Below, piece after piece: positions 1 through 7,729 of a DNA stretch of 64,000 nucleotides. Source of the stretch: Actinomadura cremea (GTDB lineage Bacteria > Actinomycetota > Actinomycetes > Streptosporangiales > Streptosporangiaceae); assembly GCF_014648495.1 (NCBI RefSeq), contig NZ_BMRF01000016.1, positions 1 to 64,000 on the forward strand. The letters are read 5' to 3'. How positions within the stretch are numbered: position 1 is the first letter of the stretch; every line of letters starts with the position of its first letter. A program made the position numbers and the translations under genes. The notes beneath the pieces are model-generated. The model was not told the DNA's origin, ran no database searches, and saw only the letters and a list, made by a program, of their open reading frames with translations.

Positions 1-432
<432 letters not shown>

Positions 433-598
433 ACACTGAACGTTCAAAGCATCTCGCTGTGTGTTGTTCGCGTCCCTGTGTGGTTCCCTTGAAGCAAACG
501 GGGAGCCCCGTGTTGTTAATTGAATAGTTCGAGCTGTGTTGCTTGGATGATCGAGTTTCCCGGCACTCGCCTTGTTGGTGGGGTGTTCGGGGTTGGTC

Positions 599-717
599 GT
601 TCGGTGGTTATGGCGAGGGGGAAACACCCGGTCCCATTTCGAACCCGGTAGTTAAGCCTCTCAGCGCCGATGGTACTGCATGGGAGACTGTGTGGGAGAG
701 TAGGACGCCGCCGGACC
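599..717 (+). rRNA. rrf: 5S rRNA
   Basis: This is a complete 5S rRNA of about 119 nt. It has the usual bacterial core: GGTGGTTATGGCG near the 5' end, the CCCATTTCGAACCC loop, and a 3' strand that pairs with the 5' end to close helix I. It lies about 165 bp after the 23S gene and just before a strong terminator, so it is the last gene of the rrn operon. Ends may be off by one or two bases. Confidence 0.95.
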
Positions 718-730
718 TTTTTTGGGGTGA

Positions 731-760
731 GGCCCCGCCGTTTACGGCGGGGCCTTTCTC
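731..760 (+). terminator. rho-independent terminator of the rrn operon
   Basis: A perfect 10-bp stem (GGCCCCGCCG / CGGCGGGGCC) with a 4-nt loop is followed by a T-rich tail. It starts 14 bases after the end of the 5S rRNA. Confidence 0.9.
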
Positions 761-929
761 ATTTCTGTGCTCTTTGGACGCCGTGCTCAGGTCGCTGTTG
801 CTTCGCCGAAGTGCGGGCGTGCGTTGGCGGCGGTGGCCGGAAGTTGCCGTGATCGCGATGAACGATGCGGGGGGAGACGGCCAAGTCTACCTTTGACTCG
901 CGAATATCTCTCGGTGAGAGGAAGCAGTC

Positions 930-1717
930 ATGGCAGACGTGCCGGCCGATGGCATCGACACATCCGTGCCGAACTCGGCCCGTATTACTGGCTGGGCGGC
1001 AAGGACAACTACCCGGTCGACCGTGAGGCCGGTGAGCAGTACGTCAGCGTCTACCCGGGCATCGTGGACGTCGCGCGGGCCGGACGGCATTTTCTGGCGC
1101 GCTCCGTCCGGTACCTCGCCGGGGAGGCGGGCATACGCCAGTTCCTCGACGTCGGCACGGGGCTGCCCACGGTGGACAACACGCATGAGGTCGCGCAGCG
1201 CGTCGCCCCGGAGTCGCGCGTCGTCTATGTGGACAACGACCCCCTCGTGCTGAGCCACGCGCAGGCGTTGCTCACCTGCGGTTCCGAGGGCAGGACGAGC
1301 TTCATCGACTGCGACATGCGCGATCCGGAGCAGGTCCTGCGGATCGCGCGGGACGAACTGGACCTCGATCGTCCGGTGGCGTTGATGCTCATGGGCGTGC
1401 TCGGCCACGTCGACGCGCACGAGGACGTCCTGCACATCATCCGGACGCTCATGGCGGGCCTTCCGGCGGGAAGCCACCTCGCGCTGTACGACGACACCGA
1501 TGTCGACGACGCTCACAACAAGGCCCAGCAGGAGTACGACGACACGGGGGCGGTTCCCTACCGGCTGCGGCGCCCGGACGAGATCGTCGGCTACTTCGAG
1601 GGACTGGAGCTGGTCGAACCGGGGGTGGTGGCGTGCGAGCGGTGGCGGCCGGAGCCGAGTCCGTTCGGCGAGACGGTCTCGACTTCGACTCTGTGCGGAG
1701 TCGCGTCGAAGCCCTGA
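930..1717 (+). pseudogene. frameshifted DUF574-type SAM-dependent methyltransferase
   Basis: Members of this actinobacterial family (PF04672) start with a motif like ARIYDYWLGGKDNYPVDRE. Here an ATG at 930, with a GAGAGGA ribosome site about 8 bases upstream, gives MADVPADGIDTSVPNSARI. The frame then breaks near 984-988, and the rest (YWLGGKDNYPVDREAGEQ to the stop at 1717) continues in another frame. Seven bases, those expected to encode the missing Y-D part, are absent. The downstream body looks intact, with the FLDVGTGLPT SAM-binding loop and the family C-terminus. The paralogue at 45549-46364 keeps the full motif, which supports a real deletion or an assembly error here. If real, no full-length protein is made. 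Confidence 0.8.
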
Positions 1718-1766
1718 GGCGAGGCCGTTCGGGGACGCGACGGCATCGTGGGGCGTGAACGGGCGA

Positions 1767-1798
1767 ACCGCGCCGTCCGCGGGGCGGAGCGGCGCGGT
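1767..1798. terminator. hairpin between convergent genes
   Basis: ACCGCGCCG (1767-1775) pairs with CGGCGCGGT (1790-1798), and an inner stem TCCGC/GCGGA extends it. It lies between two convergent genes and has no T-tract, so a bidirectional terminator role is likely but not certain. Confidence 0.55.
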
Positions 1799-1818
1799 CG
1801 TCCGGACCGGTGAGCGGT

Positions 1819-2496
1819 TCAGGAGCGGGCGGACCGGACGGTCAGGTAGCGGAGGCAGAGTGCGGACGCCCAGGTCCAGATCACGACGCCGCCGATGGTC
1901 ATCAGACCGAAGTTCCCGGCGGGCATGGCCGCGGCCGCGAGGGCGAAGTGGACGAGCGGCGCGGCGATGCTGTAGATCATCCAGCCCGTCCGGCCCTGCC
2001 GGGCGAAGCGGCGGGCGAACACCAGGGCGGCGATGCCGAGTGCCAGGCTCATCCCGACCGGCGCCAGATTGTGCAGCATGCCATGCCAGCTGACCTCGGC
2101 GGCCGGTCCTGCCGGGGCGCCGACAGGGAAGCCGTCGGCGGGGTCGGTGGGGAAGAGACCTGACCACACGAGGCTCGCGCCGTAGACACCGATGAGCGCG
2201 CTGCCCCAGATCCGGCCGGGGGAGCCGGGCTCGAGGACACGGCGCAGGCCGACGGCGGACGCCAGCACGAGTACGCCGGCGAGAAGGAAGGCGGCGGTCT
2301 GGATCCAGCCGTGCTCGCCCAGGGCGAGCATGCTGAGCGGGTGCTGCGCGGGGTCGTAGCCGTCGCGGGTGAGGGACTGGGCGGCGACCAGCAGGGAGAA
2401 CAGCGGCCCGGCGGCGACGCCGCAGGCGAGCAGGGGACGGACGTGCCGGTCGGCGACGTTCGTGCGGCTGCCCGCGGTCGGGATGACGGAAACCAT
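1819..2496 (-). CDS. DUF998 family integral membrane protein
   Basis: The 225-residue protein has about six hydrophobic segments separated by short loops. Its order of features (the GVAAGPLF first helix, the HPLSMLALGEHGW loop, the GLFPTDPADGFPVG loop, the WHGMLHNLAP segment) matches the DUF998 family, whose biochemical role is unknown. The ATG at 2496 has a GGAG site 6 bases upstream. It is convergent with the methyltransferase and 64 bp downstream of the ArsR-fusion gene on the same strand, so the two could share a transcript. No catalytic motif is visible. Confidence 0.75.
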   Translation of the reverse strand: MVSVIPTAGSRTNVADRHVRPLLACGVAAGPLFSLLVAAQSLTRDGYDPAQHPLSMLALGEHGWIQTAAFLLAGVLVLASAVGLRRVLEPGSPGRIWGSALIGVYGASLVWSGLFPTDPADGFPVGAPAGPAAEVSWHGMLHNLAPVGMSLALGIAALVFARRFARQGRTGWMIYSIAAPLVHFALAAAAMPAGNFGLMTIGGVVIWTWASALCLRYLTVRSARS

Positions 2497-2560
2497 GGGT
2501 GCTCCGGGGGGTGACGCTCGGGGCGGCGCGCCCCGAGCGTGAACGGGCTCGGACGACGTG

Positions 2561-3361
2561 TCAGACGTACAGGGGCTCGCCGGTCTCCAAAAGGGTCTTC
2601 AGGTCGCTGAGCGTCTGGTTCCAGCCGCCGCCGGCCTCGCGCATCTCCCCGCCGATCTGCGCCGCCGTCTGCGGGGCGCCGGTGACGTCGTGGGTGACGG
2701 TCAGGATCGAGACGCCGCCCTCGCCGTCCTCGATCTCGTAGGTGAGCCGGGTGGCGGGCTCGTCGAAGTACACCGGGCGCCAGGTCTGGACGAGCCTGCG
2801 CGGCGGCTCGGCCTCGAGGACCTCACCGTCCAGGACGACGTCCGGGGCGCCTTGCTGCTTCATCTCGTCGCTGGCCAGCCCGCGGAAGCCGCCGCCGGGA
2901 CGCAGGTCGTACTCGACGGGCGCCCGGTAGCCGTACTTCACGGCCCACTCGGGCTTGGTGATCGCGTCCCAGATCGCCTGGGCCGGTGCCTTGATGTAGA
3001 TCCTGTAGACCTGAACGTTCTTCCGGGGTTCGGCTTCGATCGTCATGTTCTGCTCCAGTTCTCGTTTGAGGTCGGCCAGCGCCGCCGTGGGCCGCTCGGT
3101 GTACTTGTCGATCCACCGGTCATGGATGAGCCGGATCGGCACGGTATTGAGGTGGTGCAGCTTCTCCCGGCCCGACCGGCGAGCGACCACGAGTCCCGCG
3201 TCCTCCAGCACCCGCAGGTGCTTGGCGACGCCGAACCGCGTCATCTCCACCTCCGACTCCAGCTCCCCGAGCGTTCGTCCGTCCCTGGCGAACAGGAGGT
3301 CGAGCAGGAAACGGCGCGTCGGGTCCGCCAGCGCTTTGAAGGCCAAGTCGTCCTCGGTCAC
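2561..3361 (-). CDS. ArsR-type repressor fused to an SRPBCC/AHSA1 domain
   Basis: Residues 1-100 form an ArsR winged helix (FKALADPTRRFLLDLL, then the recognition helix TRFGVAKHLRVLEDAGLV). Residues 105-262 form an AHSA1/START-like pocket (IYIKAPAQAIWDAITKPEWAVKYGY, with the C-terminal GGWNQTLSDLKTLLETGE). In many actinomycetes these are two neighbouring genes; here they are one polypeptide of 266 residues. I start at the GTG at 3361, because a consensus promoter places the transcription start at or next to it. An ATG at 3397 would add 12 residues but lies inside the promoter -35 element and has no ribosome site. The SRPBCC domain may sense a hydrophobic ligand; that is inferred. Confidence 0.85.
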   Translation of the reverse strand: MTEDDLAFKALADPTRRFLLDLLFARDGRTLGELESEVEMTRFGVAKHLRVLEDAGLVVARRSGREKLHHLNTVPIRLIHDRWIDKYTERPTAALADLKRELEQNMTIEAEPRKNVQVYRIYIKAPAQAIWDAITKPEWAVKYGYRAPVEYDLRPGGGFRGLASDEMKQQGAPDVVLDGEVLEAEPPRRLVQTWRPVYFDEPATRLTYEIEDGEGGVSILTVTHDVTGAPQTAAQIGGEMREAGGGWNQTLSDLKTLLETGEPLYV

Positions 3362-3367
3362 ACCTCC

Positions 3368-3397
3368 AAAATAGGTGACCAAAAGGTCACATGTCAA
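3368..3397 (-). promoter_or_regulatory. leaderless promoter with embedded operator of the ArsR-AHSA1 gene
   Basis: On the minus strand there is a -35 TTGACA (3397-3392), an 18-bp spacer, and a -10 TATTTT (3373-3368). The GTG start follows after 6 bases, so the mRNA should begin at the start codon. The spacer holds a perfect palindrome GTGACC-TTTT-GGTCAC (3375-3390), the likely autorepressor site. Confidence 0.75.
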
Positions 3398-3481
3398 GGC
3401 GAGTGCTCGGCGCCGTGGTCGGGAGGGCGGAGCGTGCAGCGCGTCGCCGTTCCGTTCGGCGGTGTGCGGATGGGGAGGGCG

Positions 3482-4090
3482 TCAGCGTCCGAGGGCGGCG
3501 TCGAGGGTCGCGGCCCACTGGCCGAGGAGTCTGCCGCGGCGAGCCGAGTCGTCGGTGAGCAGGTCGGCCAGGCCGAGGCCGCGTACGAGGTCGAGGGTCG
3601 CCTGGACGGTCTCGCGGACGCCCGGCACCGACTCGTCCGCGCCCAGCGCCTCGACCGTCAGGCGATGCGCCTCGCGGCCGACCCGCGCCTCCAGCGGGAC
3701 GACCTGCGCGCGCAACTGGTCGTCGGAACTCGCGGCGACCCACAGCTGGAGCGCGGCGCGGAACAGGGGCGTCGTGTACATCTCGCCGAGCAGGGTGACG
3801 ACGTCGAGCGTGCTCGGGCGCCGGTCGGCGAGTTCGTCCAGACGTTCGCGCATCTGCGCCATCCGGATGTCCGTGCCGTACTCGACCGCGGCCGTCACCA
3901 ATTCCTCGCGCGTGCGGAAGTGGTGCTGTGCGGCGCCGCGCGAGACGCCGGCGTGCTCGGCCACGACGGCCACGGTCGTCCCGGCCCAGCCGACCGAGGC
4001 GAGGCACTCGACGGCGGCCTCCAGGAGGCGTTGCCGCGTCGCACGGCTGCGGTCCTGCTGGGGCTCGCGGGGGACTGCCTGCGTGGTCAT
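3482..4090 (-). CDS. TetR family transcriptional repressor
   Basis: The 202-residue protein has a classic TetR N-terminus. The helix-turn-helix lies near residues 17-63, ending in GVSRGAAQHHFRTREELVTAAVE. It is followed by an all-helical ligand domain (LFRAALQLWVAAS, then GLADLL near the C-terminus). The ATG has a strong GAGGAAGAG site just upstream. Its own promoter contains the 18-bp palindrome AATCAAGCGTGCTTGATT. An almost identical site lies in front of the acyl-CoA operon at 7730, so this protein is the best local candidate for regulating that operon, perhaps with an acyl-CoA as inducer. That link is inferred from the shared operator. Confidence 0.88.
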   Translation of the reverse strand: MTTQAVPREPQQDRSRATRQRLLEAAVECLASVGWAGTTVAVVAEHAGVSRGAAQHHFRTREELVTAAVEYGTDIRMAQMRERLDELADRRPSTLDVVTLLGEMYTTPLFRAALQLWVAASSDDQLRAQVVPLEARVGREAHRLTVEALGADESVPGVRETVQATLDLVRGLGLADLLTDDSARRGRLLGQWAATLDAALGR

Positions 4091-4120
4091 CTCTTCCTCG
4101 GCTCGACGAACGTCCAGTCA

Positions 4121-4161
4121 ATCAAATGCCCGGAAGGGGAAACAATCAAGCGTGCTTGATT
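4121..4161 (-). promoter_or_regulatory. tetR promoter with 18-bp TetR operator
   Basis: The operator AATCAAGCGTGCTTGATT (4144-4161) is a perfect palindrome: 8-bp arms around GT. On the minus strand its TTGATT half-site (4149-4144) can serve as -35. It is followed by a 17-bp spacer and TTTGAT (4126-4121) as -10. Binding would block transcription of tetR. Confidence 0.7.
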
Positions 4162-4665
4162 CTTTCCTCGAGGCGTGACGGCGCGGCACTGGAGTGCTCG
4201 CCGAGCGCGGACGGGCGTTGACCGGCATGGCCGGGAATCGACAGGTCGGTTCGGCGGCCATCGGAGCCGGATCCCCTGCACTGGTTCCGGAGCGTGCTGT
4301 GCGGGGTCCTCCCGCGGGCCGATCCGATCTCGATGGCTGGATCGCCACTACCAAGCGCCGCGCGCGCTTGGAGTGGCAAAGCGAGGTGGGTAACGCGCTC
4401 ACTCTGCTGTATGGCCGTCCCTAACGGTGTGGGCGCGCGCGGGCGATTGCATGTGGGACGGCCTGTGTATATTTCTGTCTTCCATATTGATTCTCCTGTG
4501 TCTGAATAGAGAAAGTGGGTAGGCAATTTCATGATCATCTATTTTCTTGAGAAATATTTGTTCTGACGCTTCAATTCCGAGTCGCGGCGGCTACGCTCGG
4601 TTGTGAGTCCAAGTCGGTACGTGATCCTACGAGTACAGAGCCCTGTGCAGATTGGAAGGTCGCTC
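4162..4665. other. gene-free stretch upstream of the XRE regulator
   Basis: No convincing coding sequence was found: open frames here lack ribosome sites and codon bias. The segment 4455-4575 is clearly AT-rich relative to its surroundings and probably holds the promoter of the downstream XRE gene. No tRNA or strong hairpin was recognised. Confidence 0.5.
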
Positions 4666-5469
4666 ATGTCTGCCCCGATCCCCTCGGAGTCCGTCCGCGC
4701 ATTCTTCGCTTTCCACCTCAAGCGGATCCGGGAAGGGAAAGGCTGGTCTCAGCCGGAACTCGGGACCAGAGTCCACATTTCGGGCACTCTGGTCGCCGGG
4801 ATCGAAGCCTGCTCTCGCCGACCGACGCGCAAGCTCTCCCGGACGCTGGACGAGGCATTCGGGCTGGAGCAGTTCTTCGAGGCCCTCCATCCCCGGATCG
4901 TCGAGGAGACCGGCCTCCCGCCGGGGTTCGCCGAGTTCACCGAGGCCGAGGCCGAAGCCGGAGTGATCAAGATCTACGAGAACTTCGTGATCACCGACCT
5001 CTTCCGGACGGAGGAGTACGCTCGCGCGGTACTCCGAGCCGGCCGACCGCCGAACAAGGTGGAACGGCTCGTGGCCGCGCGGGCGGAAAGACAAGAAATC
5101 CTGCGGCAGGACTCGCCACCCATGGTCGTCGCGCTACTCGACTCGTCGACGCTTCGACGACCGTTCGGCGGACGAGAGGTCATGCGTGCTCAACTCGAGC
5201 ACTTGCTGACCCTGGCGGAGTTGCCCCACGTCCACGTGCACATGGTGCCTGAGGACGCCGCACTCTCTCCCGGAGGAGCCTTCACGCTCCTCAGTTCGGC
5301 GAGCGAACCGGACAGGGCGTACGCCGAGTCGGCGGGAGGCGGCGGCCGTCTGGTCGACGACGCGGCCCGCGTCACCGAACTCGACCAACTGCTCGACGTG
5401 ATCAGATCCAAGGCGTTGAACGTCGAAGACTCGCAGGTCGCCGTCCTCAAAGCACTGGAGGAACTGTGA
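4666..5469 (+). CDS. XRE-family regulator with DUF5753 (Scr1-type antitoxin-like) domain
   Basis: The 267-residue protein has an N-terminal helix-turn-helix (RIREGKGWSQPELGTRVHISGTLVAGIEACSR, about residues 19-50). A DUF5753 ligand or partner-binding domain follows (KIYENFVITDLFRTEEYARAVL, about 100-121, through LLDSSTLRRPFGGREVMRAQLEHL). Start ATG 4666 is chosen because GGAAGG lies 6 bases upstream; an upstream in-frame ATG at 4603 has none. Proteins of this family are usually followed by a short DUF397 gene. None is present here: the 3' flank holds only a possible short remnant. The stand-alone state is unusual. DNA target and effector are unknown. Confidence 0.85.
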   Translation: MSAPIPSESVRAFFAFHLKRIREGKGWSQPELGTRVHISGTLVAGIEACSRRPTRKLSRTLDEAFGLEQFFEALHPRIVEETGLPPGFAEFTEAEAEAGVIKIYENFVITDLFRTEEYARAVLRAGRPPNKVERLVAARAERQEILRQDSPPMVVALLDSSTLRRPFGGREVMRAQLEHLLTLAELPHVHVHMVPEDAALSPGGAFTLLSSASEPDRAYAESAGGGGRLVDDAARVTELDQLLDVIRSKALNVEDSQVAVLKALEEL

Positions 5470-5499
5470 AGATGCACGGCTTCTCGCCCATCATGCGAA

Positions 5500-5589
5500 G
5501 TGACGCCGGTAACCACCGAAACCGGCCCCGATCAGGTCCTCGCCGCCTACGAAGACGCCGCGAACGTCCTCGCTGACCGAGGGGCGTGA
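5500..5589 (+). other. possible 29-codon ORF or gene remnant
   Basis: A GTG-initiated frame encodes a peptide ending DQVLAAYEDAANVLADRGA. Its composition and third-base G/C look protein-like, and it continues the frame of the upstream XRE gene past its stop. No ribosome site is visible. It might be a decayed tail or a remnant of the missing partner gene. Low certainty. Confidence 0.2.
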
Positions 5590-5815
5590 CAGCGGGCACG
5601 GCCGATCCGGGAGGGAACGGGATGCCTTCGCGTGGCCGGACGCTTCGGGACGGCTCGAGTCCTGAGCCGGTCGCCATGGCCCGCGGACGCCACGGGGCGT
5701 CGTCACCCCGATGAGCGCCCCGTACGCCGTTCGTGGAGCGGGACGCGCGGCCTGCCGTGCAGGCCGCGCGCCCCGCGGAGCTCCGGCTGGAGTTCGTCGT
5801 CATGGCCTGGCCGGC

Positions 5816-5851
5816 GAGTCGGCCGCCGAGTCGGCCGCCGAGTCAGCCGCC
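5816..5851. repeat. three 12-bp tandem repeats at the marR 3' end
   Basis: GAGTCGGCCGCC occurs at 5816-5827 and 5828-5839 and, with one change, at 5840-5851. The third copy supplies the marR stop codon. A 12-bp unit keeps reading frame, so copy-number changes would alter the C-terminus only slightly. Confidence 0.75.
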
Positions 5852-6304
5852 GAGTGCCTCGGCCATGCGATCGAGGTCCGCGAGGAGCGCGGTCAGGCGT
5901 TGCCGCGGGACCGCAGCGATCATGCGGCTCTCGATGGCGTAGACGACCGACCGGGCGGCGTCCAGACGGCTGCGCCCGTCGTCGGTGAGGTGCGCGGGAA
6001 GTGCGCGGCCGTGATCGGTCGTGGCGGATCGCGAGACCAACCCCGCGTCCTGGAGCCCGCGTAGGACGACGTTCATGGACTGCCGTGTCACGAAGGTGCC
6101 ACGGGCCAGTTCGGCGTTCGACAGGCCGGGCTGCTGGTCGAGGAGTTCGAGGCATGCGTACTGCGGCACCGTCAAGCCGTGCTCGCGCAATGCCCTGTCC
6201 ATGGCGCCGCGCAACGCCGCGGCGGAACGCTTGAGCCGGTATCCCACGTGCTCGGTGACGTCCTGAGCCGGGTGTGGCGGATCCACGGGCTTCCGATCTT
6301 CCAT
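5843..6304 (-). CDS. MarR family transcriptional repressor
   Basis: The 153-residue protein has the MarR winged-helix core: HGLTVPQYACLELL, the recognition helix VTRQSMNVVLRGLQDAGLV, and the wing ATTDHGRALPAHLTDDG. It ends in a dimerisation helix (RMIAAVPRQRLTALLADLDRMAEAL). Its ATG lies inside an 18-bp palindrome, and a second, nearly identical palindrome lies 27 bp further on, over the start of the divergent VOC transcript. It should therefore repress itself and the VOC/HhH-GPD pair. The inducer is unknown. Confidence 0.9.
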   Translation of the reverse strand: MEDRKPVDPPHPAQDVTEHVGYRLKRSAAALRGAMDRALREHGLTVPQYACLELLDQQPGLSNAELARGTFVTRQSMNVVLRGLQDAGLVSRSATTDHGRALPAHLTDDGRSRLDAARSVVYAIESRMIAAVPRQRLTALLADLDRMAEALGG

Positions 6305-6365
6305 GTCAGGATTTTGACATAGGTCGTCGCCGCGCGTACAGTCGGGTATGTCAAAGTCCTGACAT
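6303..6365 (+). promoter_or_regulatory. MarR-type twin operators and VOC promoter
   Basis: Site 1 is ATGTCAGGATTTTGACAT (6303-6320). Site 2 is ATGTCAAAGTCCTGACAT (6348-6365), whose reverse complement differs from site 1 at one base. Between them lies a near-consensus promoter: TTGACA (6314-6319), 17 bp, TACAGT (6337-6342). Site 1 covers the -35 and site 2 covers the expected transcription start. Confidence 0.85.
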
Positions 6366-6382
6366 CAAGGAATCGAGGATGC

Positions 6383-6754
6383 ATGACCGTCACCGTTGAG
6401 GGCCCCGACTTCATCGCCCTGCAAGTGCGCGATGTCGAGGCGGCGGCAGCCTTCTGCGAAGAGCACCTCGGTTTGCGGCGGGCCCCCACCGCACCTCCGG
6501 GCGCGGTCGTGTTCGCGACCGAGCCGATCCCGTTCGCCGTTCGCGAGCCGCTGCCGGGTGTGGACCTCGCCGGGATCGCGCGGCCCGGTCTCGGGGTGGC
6601 CCTGTGGTTCCGTGCCACGGATGCCCAAGAGCTGCACGACCGGATCGCTGCTGCCGGGGTGTCCATCATCAGCCCGCCCACGGACAGTCCCTTCGGCCGC
6701 ACATTCACCTTCGAAGGACCCGAGGGCTACGCCATCACGGCGCACGGAGGCTGA
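6383..6754 (+). CDS. VOC (glyoxalase/bleomycin-resistance fold) family protein
   Basis: The 123-residue protein has paired beta-alpha-beta-beta-beta modules of the vicinal oxygen chelate fold: DFIALQVRDVEAAAAFCEEHLGL, then VALWFRATDAQELHDRIAAAGV, ending FTFEGPEGYAITAHGG. The substrate cannot be read from sequence; the family includes dioxygenases, lyases and drug-binding proteins. A GAGG site precedes the ATG. It is the first gene of a MarR-controlled two-gene unit, with a 2-bp gap to the HhH-GPD gene. A role in detoxifying the MarR ligand or its products is plausible. Confidence 0.8.
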   Translation: MTVTVEGPDFIALQVRDVEAAAAFCEEHLGLRRAPTAPPGAVVFATEPIPFAVREPLPGVDLAGIARPGLGVALWFRATDAQELHDRIAAAGVSIISPPTDSPFGRTFTFEGPEGYAITAHGG

Positions 6755-6756
6755 CG

Positions 6757-7317
6757 ATGACCGCCGTCACCATCACGCCGTCCGGTCCCTTCTCGCTCGA
6801 GGCGAGTCTGCGGTTCCTGGAGGGATTCACTCCCGCGAGCTATGACGACGTCGGCGGCAGAGTCCTCCGGCTGGCCTTTCCCGCCGACGATGGTCATTCG
6901 ACGGTCGCCGCAGCGGTGCGCCAGGACGAGCCGGCGGGTGACGGCGCGGGCACGGTTCGCATCGAGTTCGCCGTCCATGCGTTGGCCGAGGCGGTCGCCG
7001 ACGGCCGGCTCGACGCCGCCCGACTGCGTGCGACGCCGGTGGAAGACGCCCTCGCGACACTGCGCACGCTTCCCGGGATCGGTCCCTTCTCCGCCGAACT
7101 CGTCCTCATCCGTGGCGCAGGACACCCCGACGTCTTTCCTCATCACGAACGTCGCCTGCACGCGTCCATCGCCGATGAGTACGGCCTCGGCACCTCGGAG
7201 GCCGGTGACGTGCGGCGGCTGGCCGAGATCGCCGACCACTGGAAGCCCTACCGCAGTTGGGTCGCGCTCCTGCTCCGCGCCCGTGCCGACGAGAAGGCCA
7301 GGGTGGGGCCTCACTGA
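6757..7317 (+). CDS. small HhH-GPD (AlkA/DNA glycosylase-like) protein
   Basis: The helix-hairpin-helix LRTLPGIGPFSAELVLIRG (about residues 106-124) is followed by HPDVFPHHERRLHASIADEYGL, matching the C-terminal half of the AlkA-type DNA glycosylase fold. At 186 residues it lacks the extra N-terminal domain of E. coli AlkA. The position of the catalytic Asp (LPDD in AlkA) reads HHE, so base-excision activity by the usual mechanism is doubtful unless Glu substitutes. The ATG is 2 bases after the VOC stop, so translation is probably coupled and the gene is under the same MarR control. Confidence 0.75.
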   Translation: MTAVTITPSGPFSLEASLRFLEGFTPASYDDVGGRVLRLAFPADDGHSTVAAAVRQDEPAGDGAGTVRIEFAVHALAEAVADGRLDAARLRATPVEDALATLRTLPGIGPFSAELVLIRGAGHPDVFPHHERRLHASIADEYGLGTSEAGDVRRLAEIADHWKPYRSWVALLLRARADEKARVGPH

Positions 7318-7681
7318 CACCGAGCGTGCCCTTCATGCACGCAGGGTCGGTGGTAGTAGCGGTGCGGGTCTTGGGAGGTGCCTTTTCCGCACGGCCACGC
7401 TGCCGTTCCTGCCGTGCGCCGGGAGGGGACGCGATTTACAGGCGCTCCCGGGGGAGTGGGACGCGGTGTGTTGCCGCCGGTTGGGGGCGGGGTCGCACGA
7501 CTCGCCGCATCTGCGTCTGGTCGGTCACTTGGAGCCGCCGCTTCCGGTGGTGACGCGTGGTGTGAAACAGGTTGGGGGTGACGTCGCTCGCCTCCGGTCA
7601 GGCAGTTCGCCATCGACGGGCCGTGAATGCTGTCGCCGCTGCTGGAGGTCACGGTCGCCGGTGGTCGGCCAGGGAAGAAAC
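7318..7681. other. gene-free stretch before the acyl-CoA operon
   Basis: No gene with a ribosome site and normal codon bias is seen. One plus-strand frame (about 7430-7600) reads as LRLVGHLEPPLPVVTRGV and similar, which looks somewhat protein-like, but it has no start and I do not recognise a family. It could be a gene remnant. Confidence 0.4.
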
Positions 7682-7722
7682 AATCATGCGTGATTGATTT
7701 TTTCTTGACCGACTGGCAGGGT
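7682..7722 (+). promoter_or_regulatory. second TetR operator and promoter of the AtuA operon
   Basis: AATCATGCGTGATTGATT (7682-7699) matches the tetR operator at 16 of 18 positions. Its TTGATT half (7694-7699) can act as -35. After 17 bp comes CAGGGT (7717-7722), then 7 bases and the ATG at 7730. This mirrors the tetR promoter geometry and allows a leaderless transcript, although CAGGG could instead serve as a ribosome site. Confidence 0.65.
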
Positions 7723-7729
7723 GCTGGCC

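Noticed and set aside
4440-4600. AT-rich segment as a horizontally acquired island
   Set aside because: It is only about 150 bp, non-coding and directly upstream of a gene. A promoter region explains it.
6303-6365. Palindromes as transposon ends
   Set aside because: No transposase, no target duplication, and both sites sit exactly on promoter elements.
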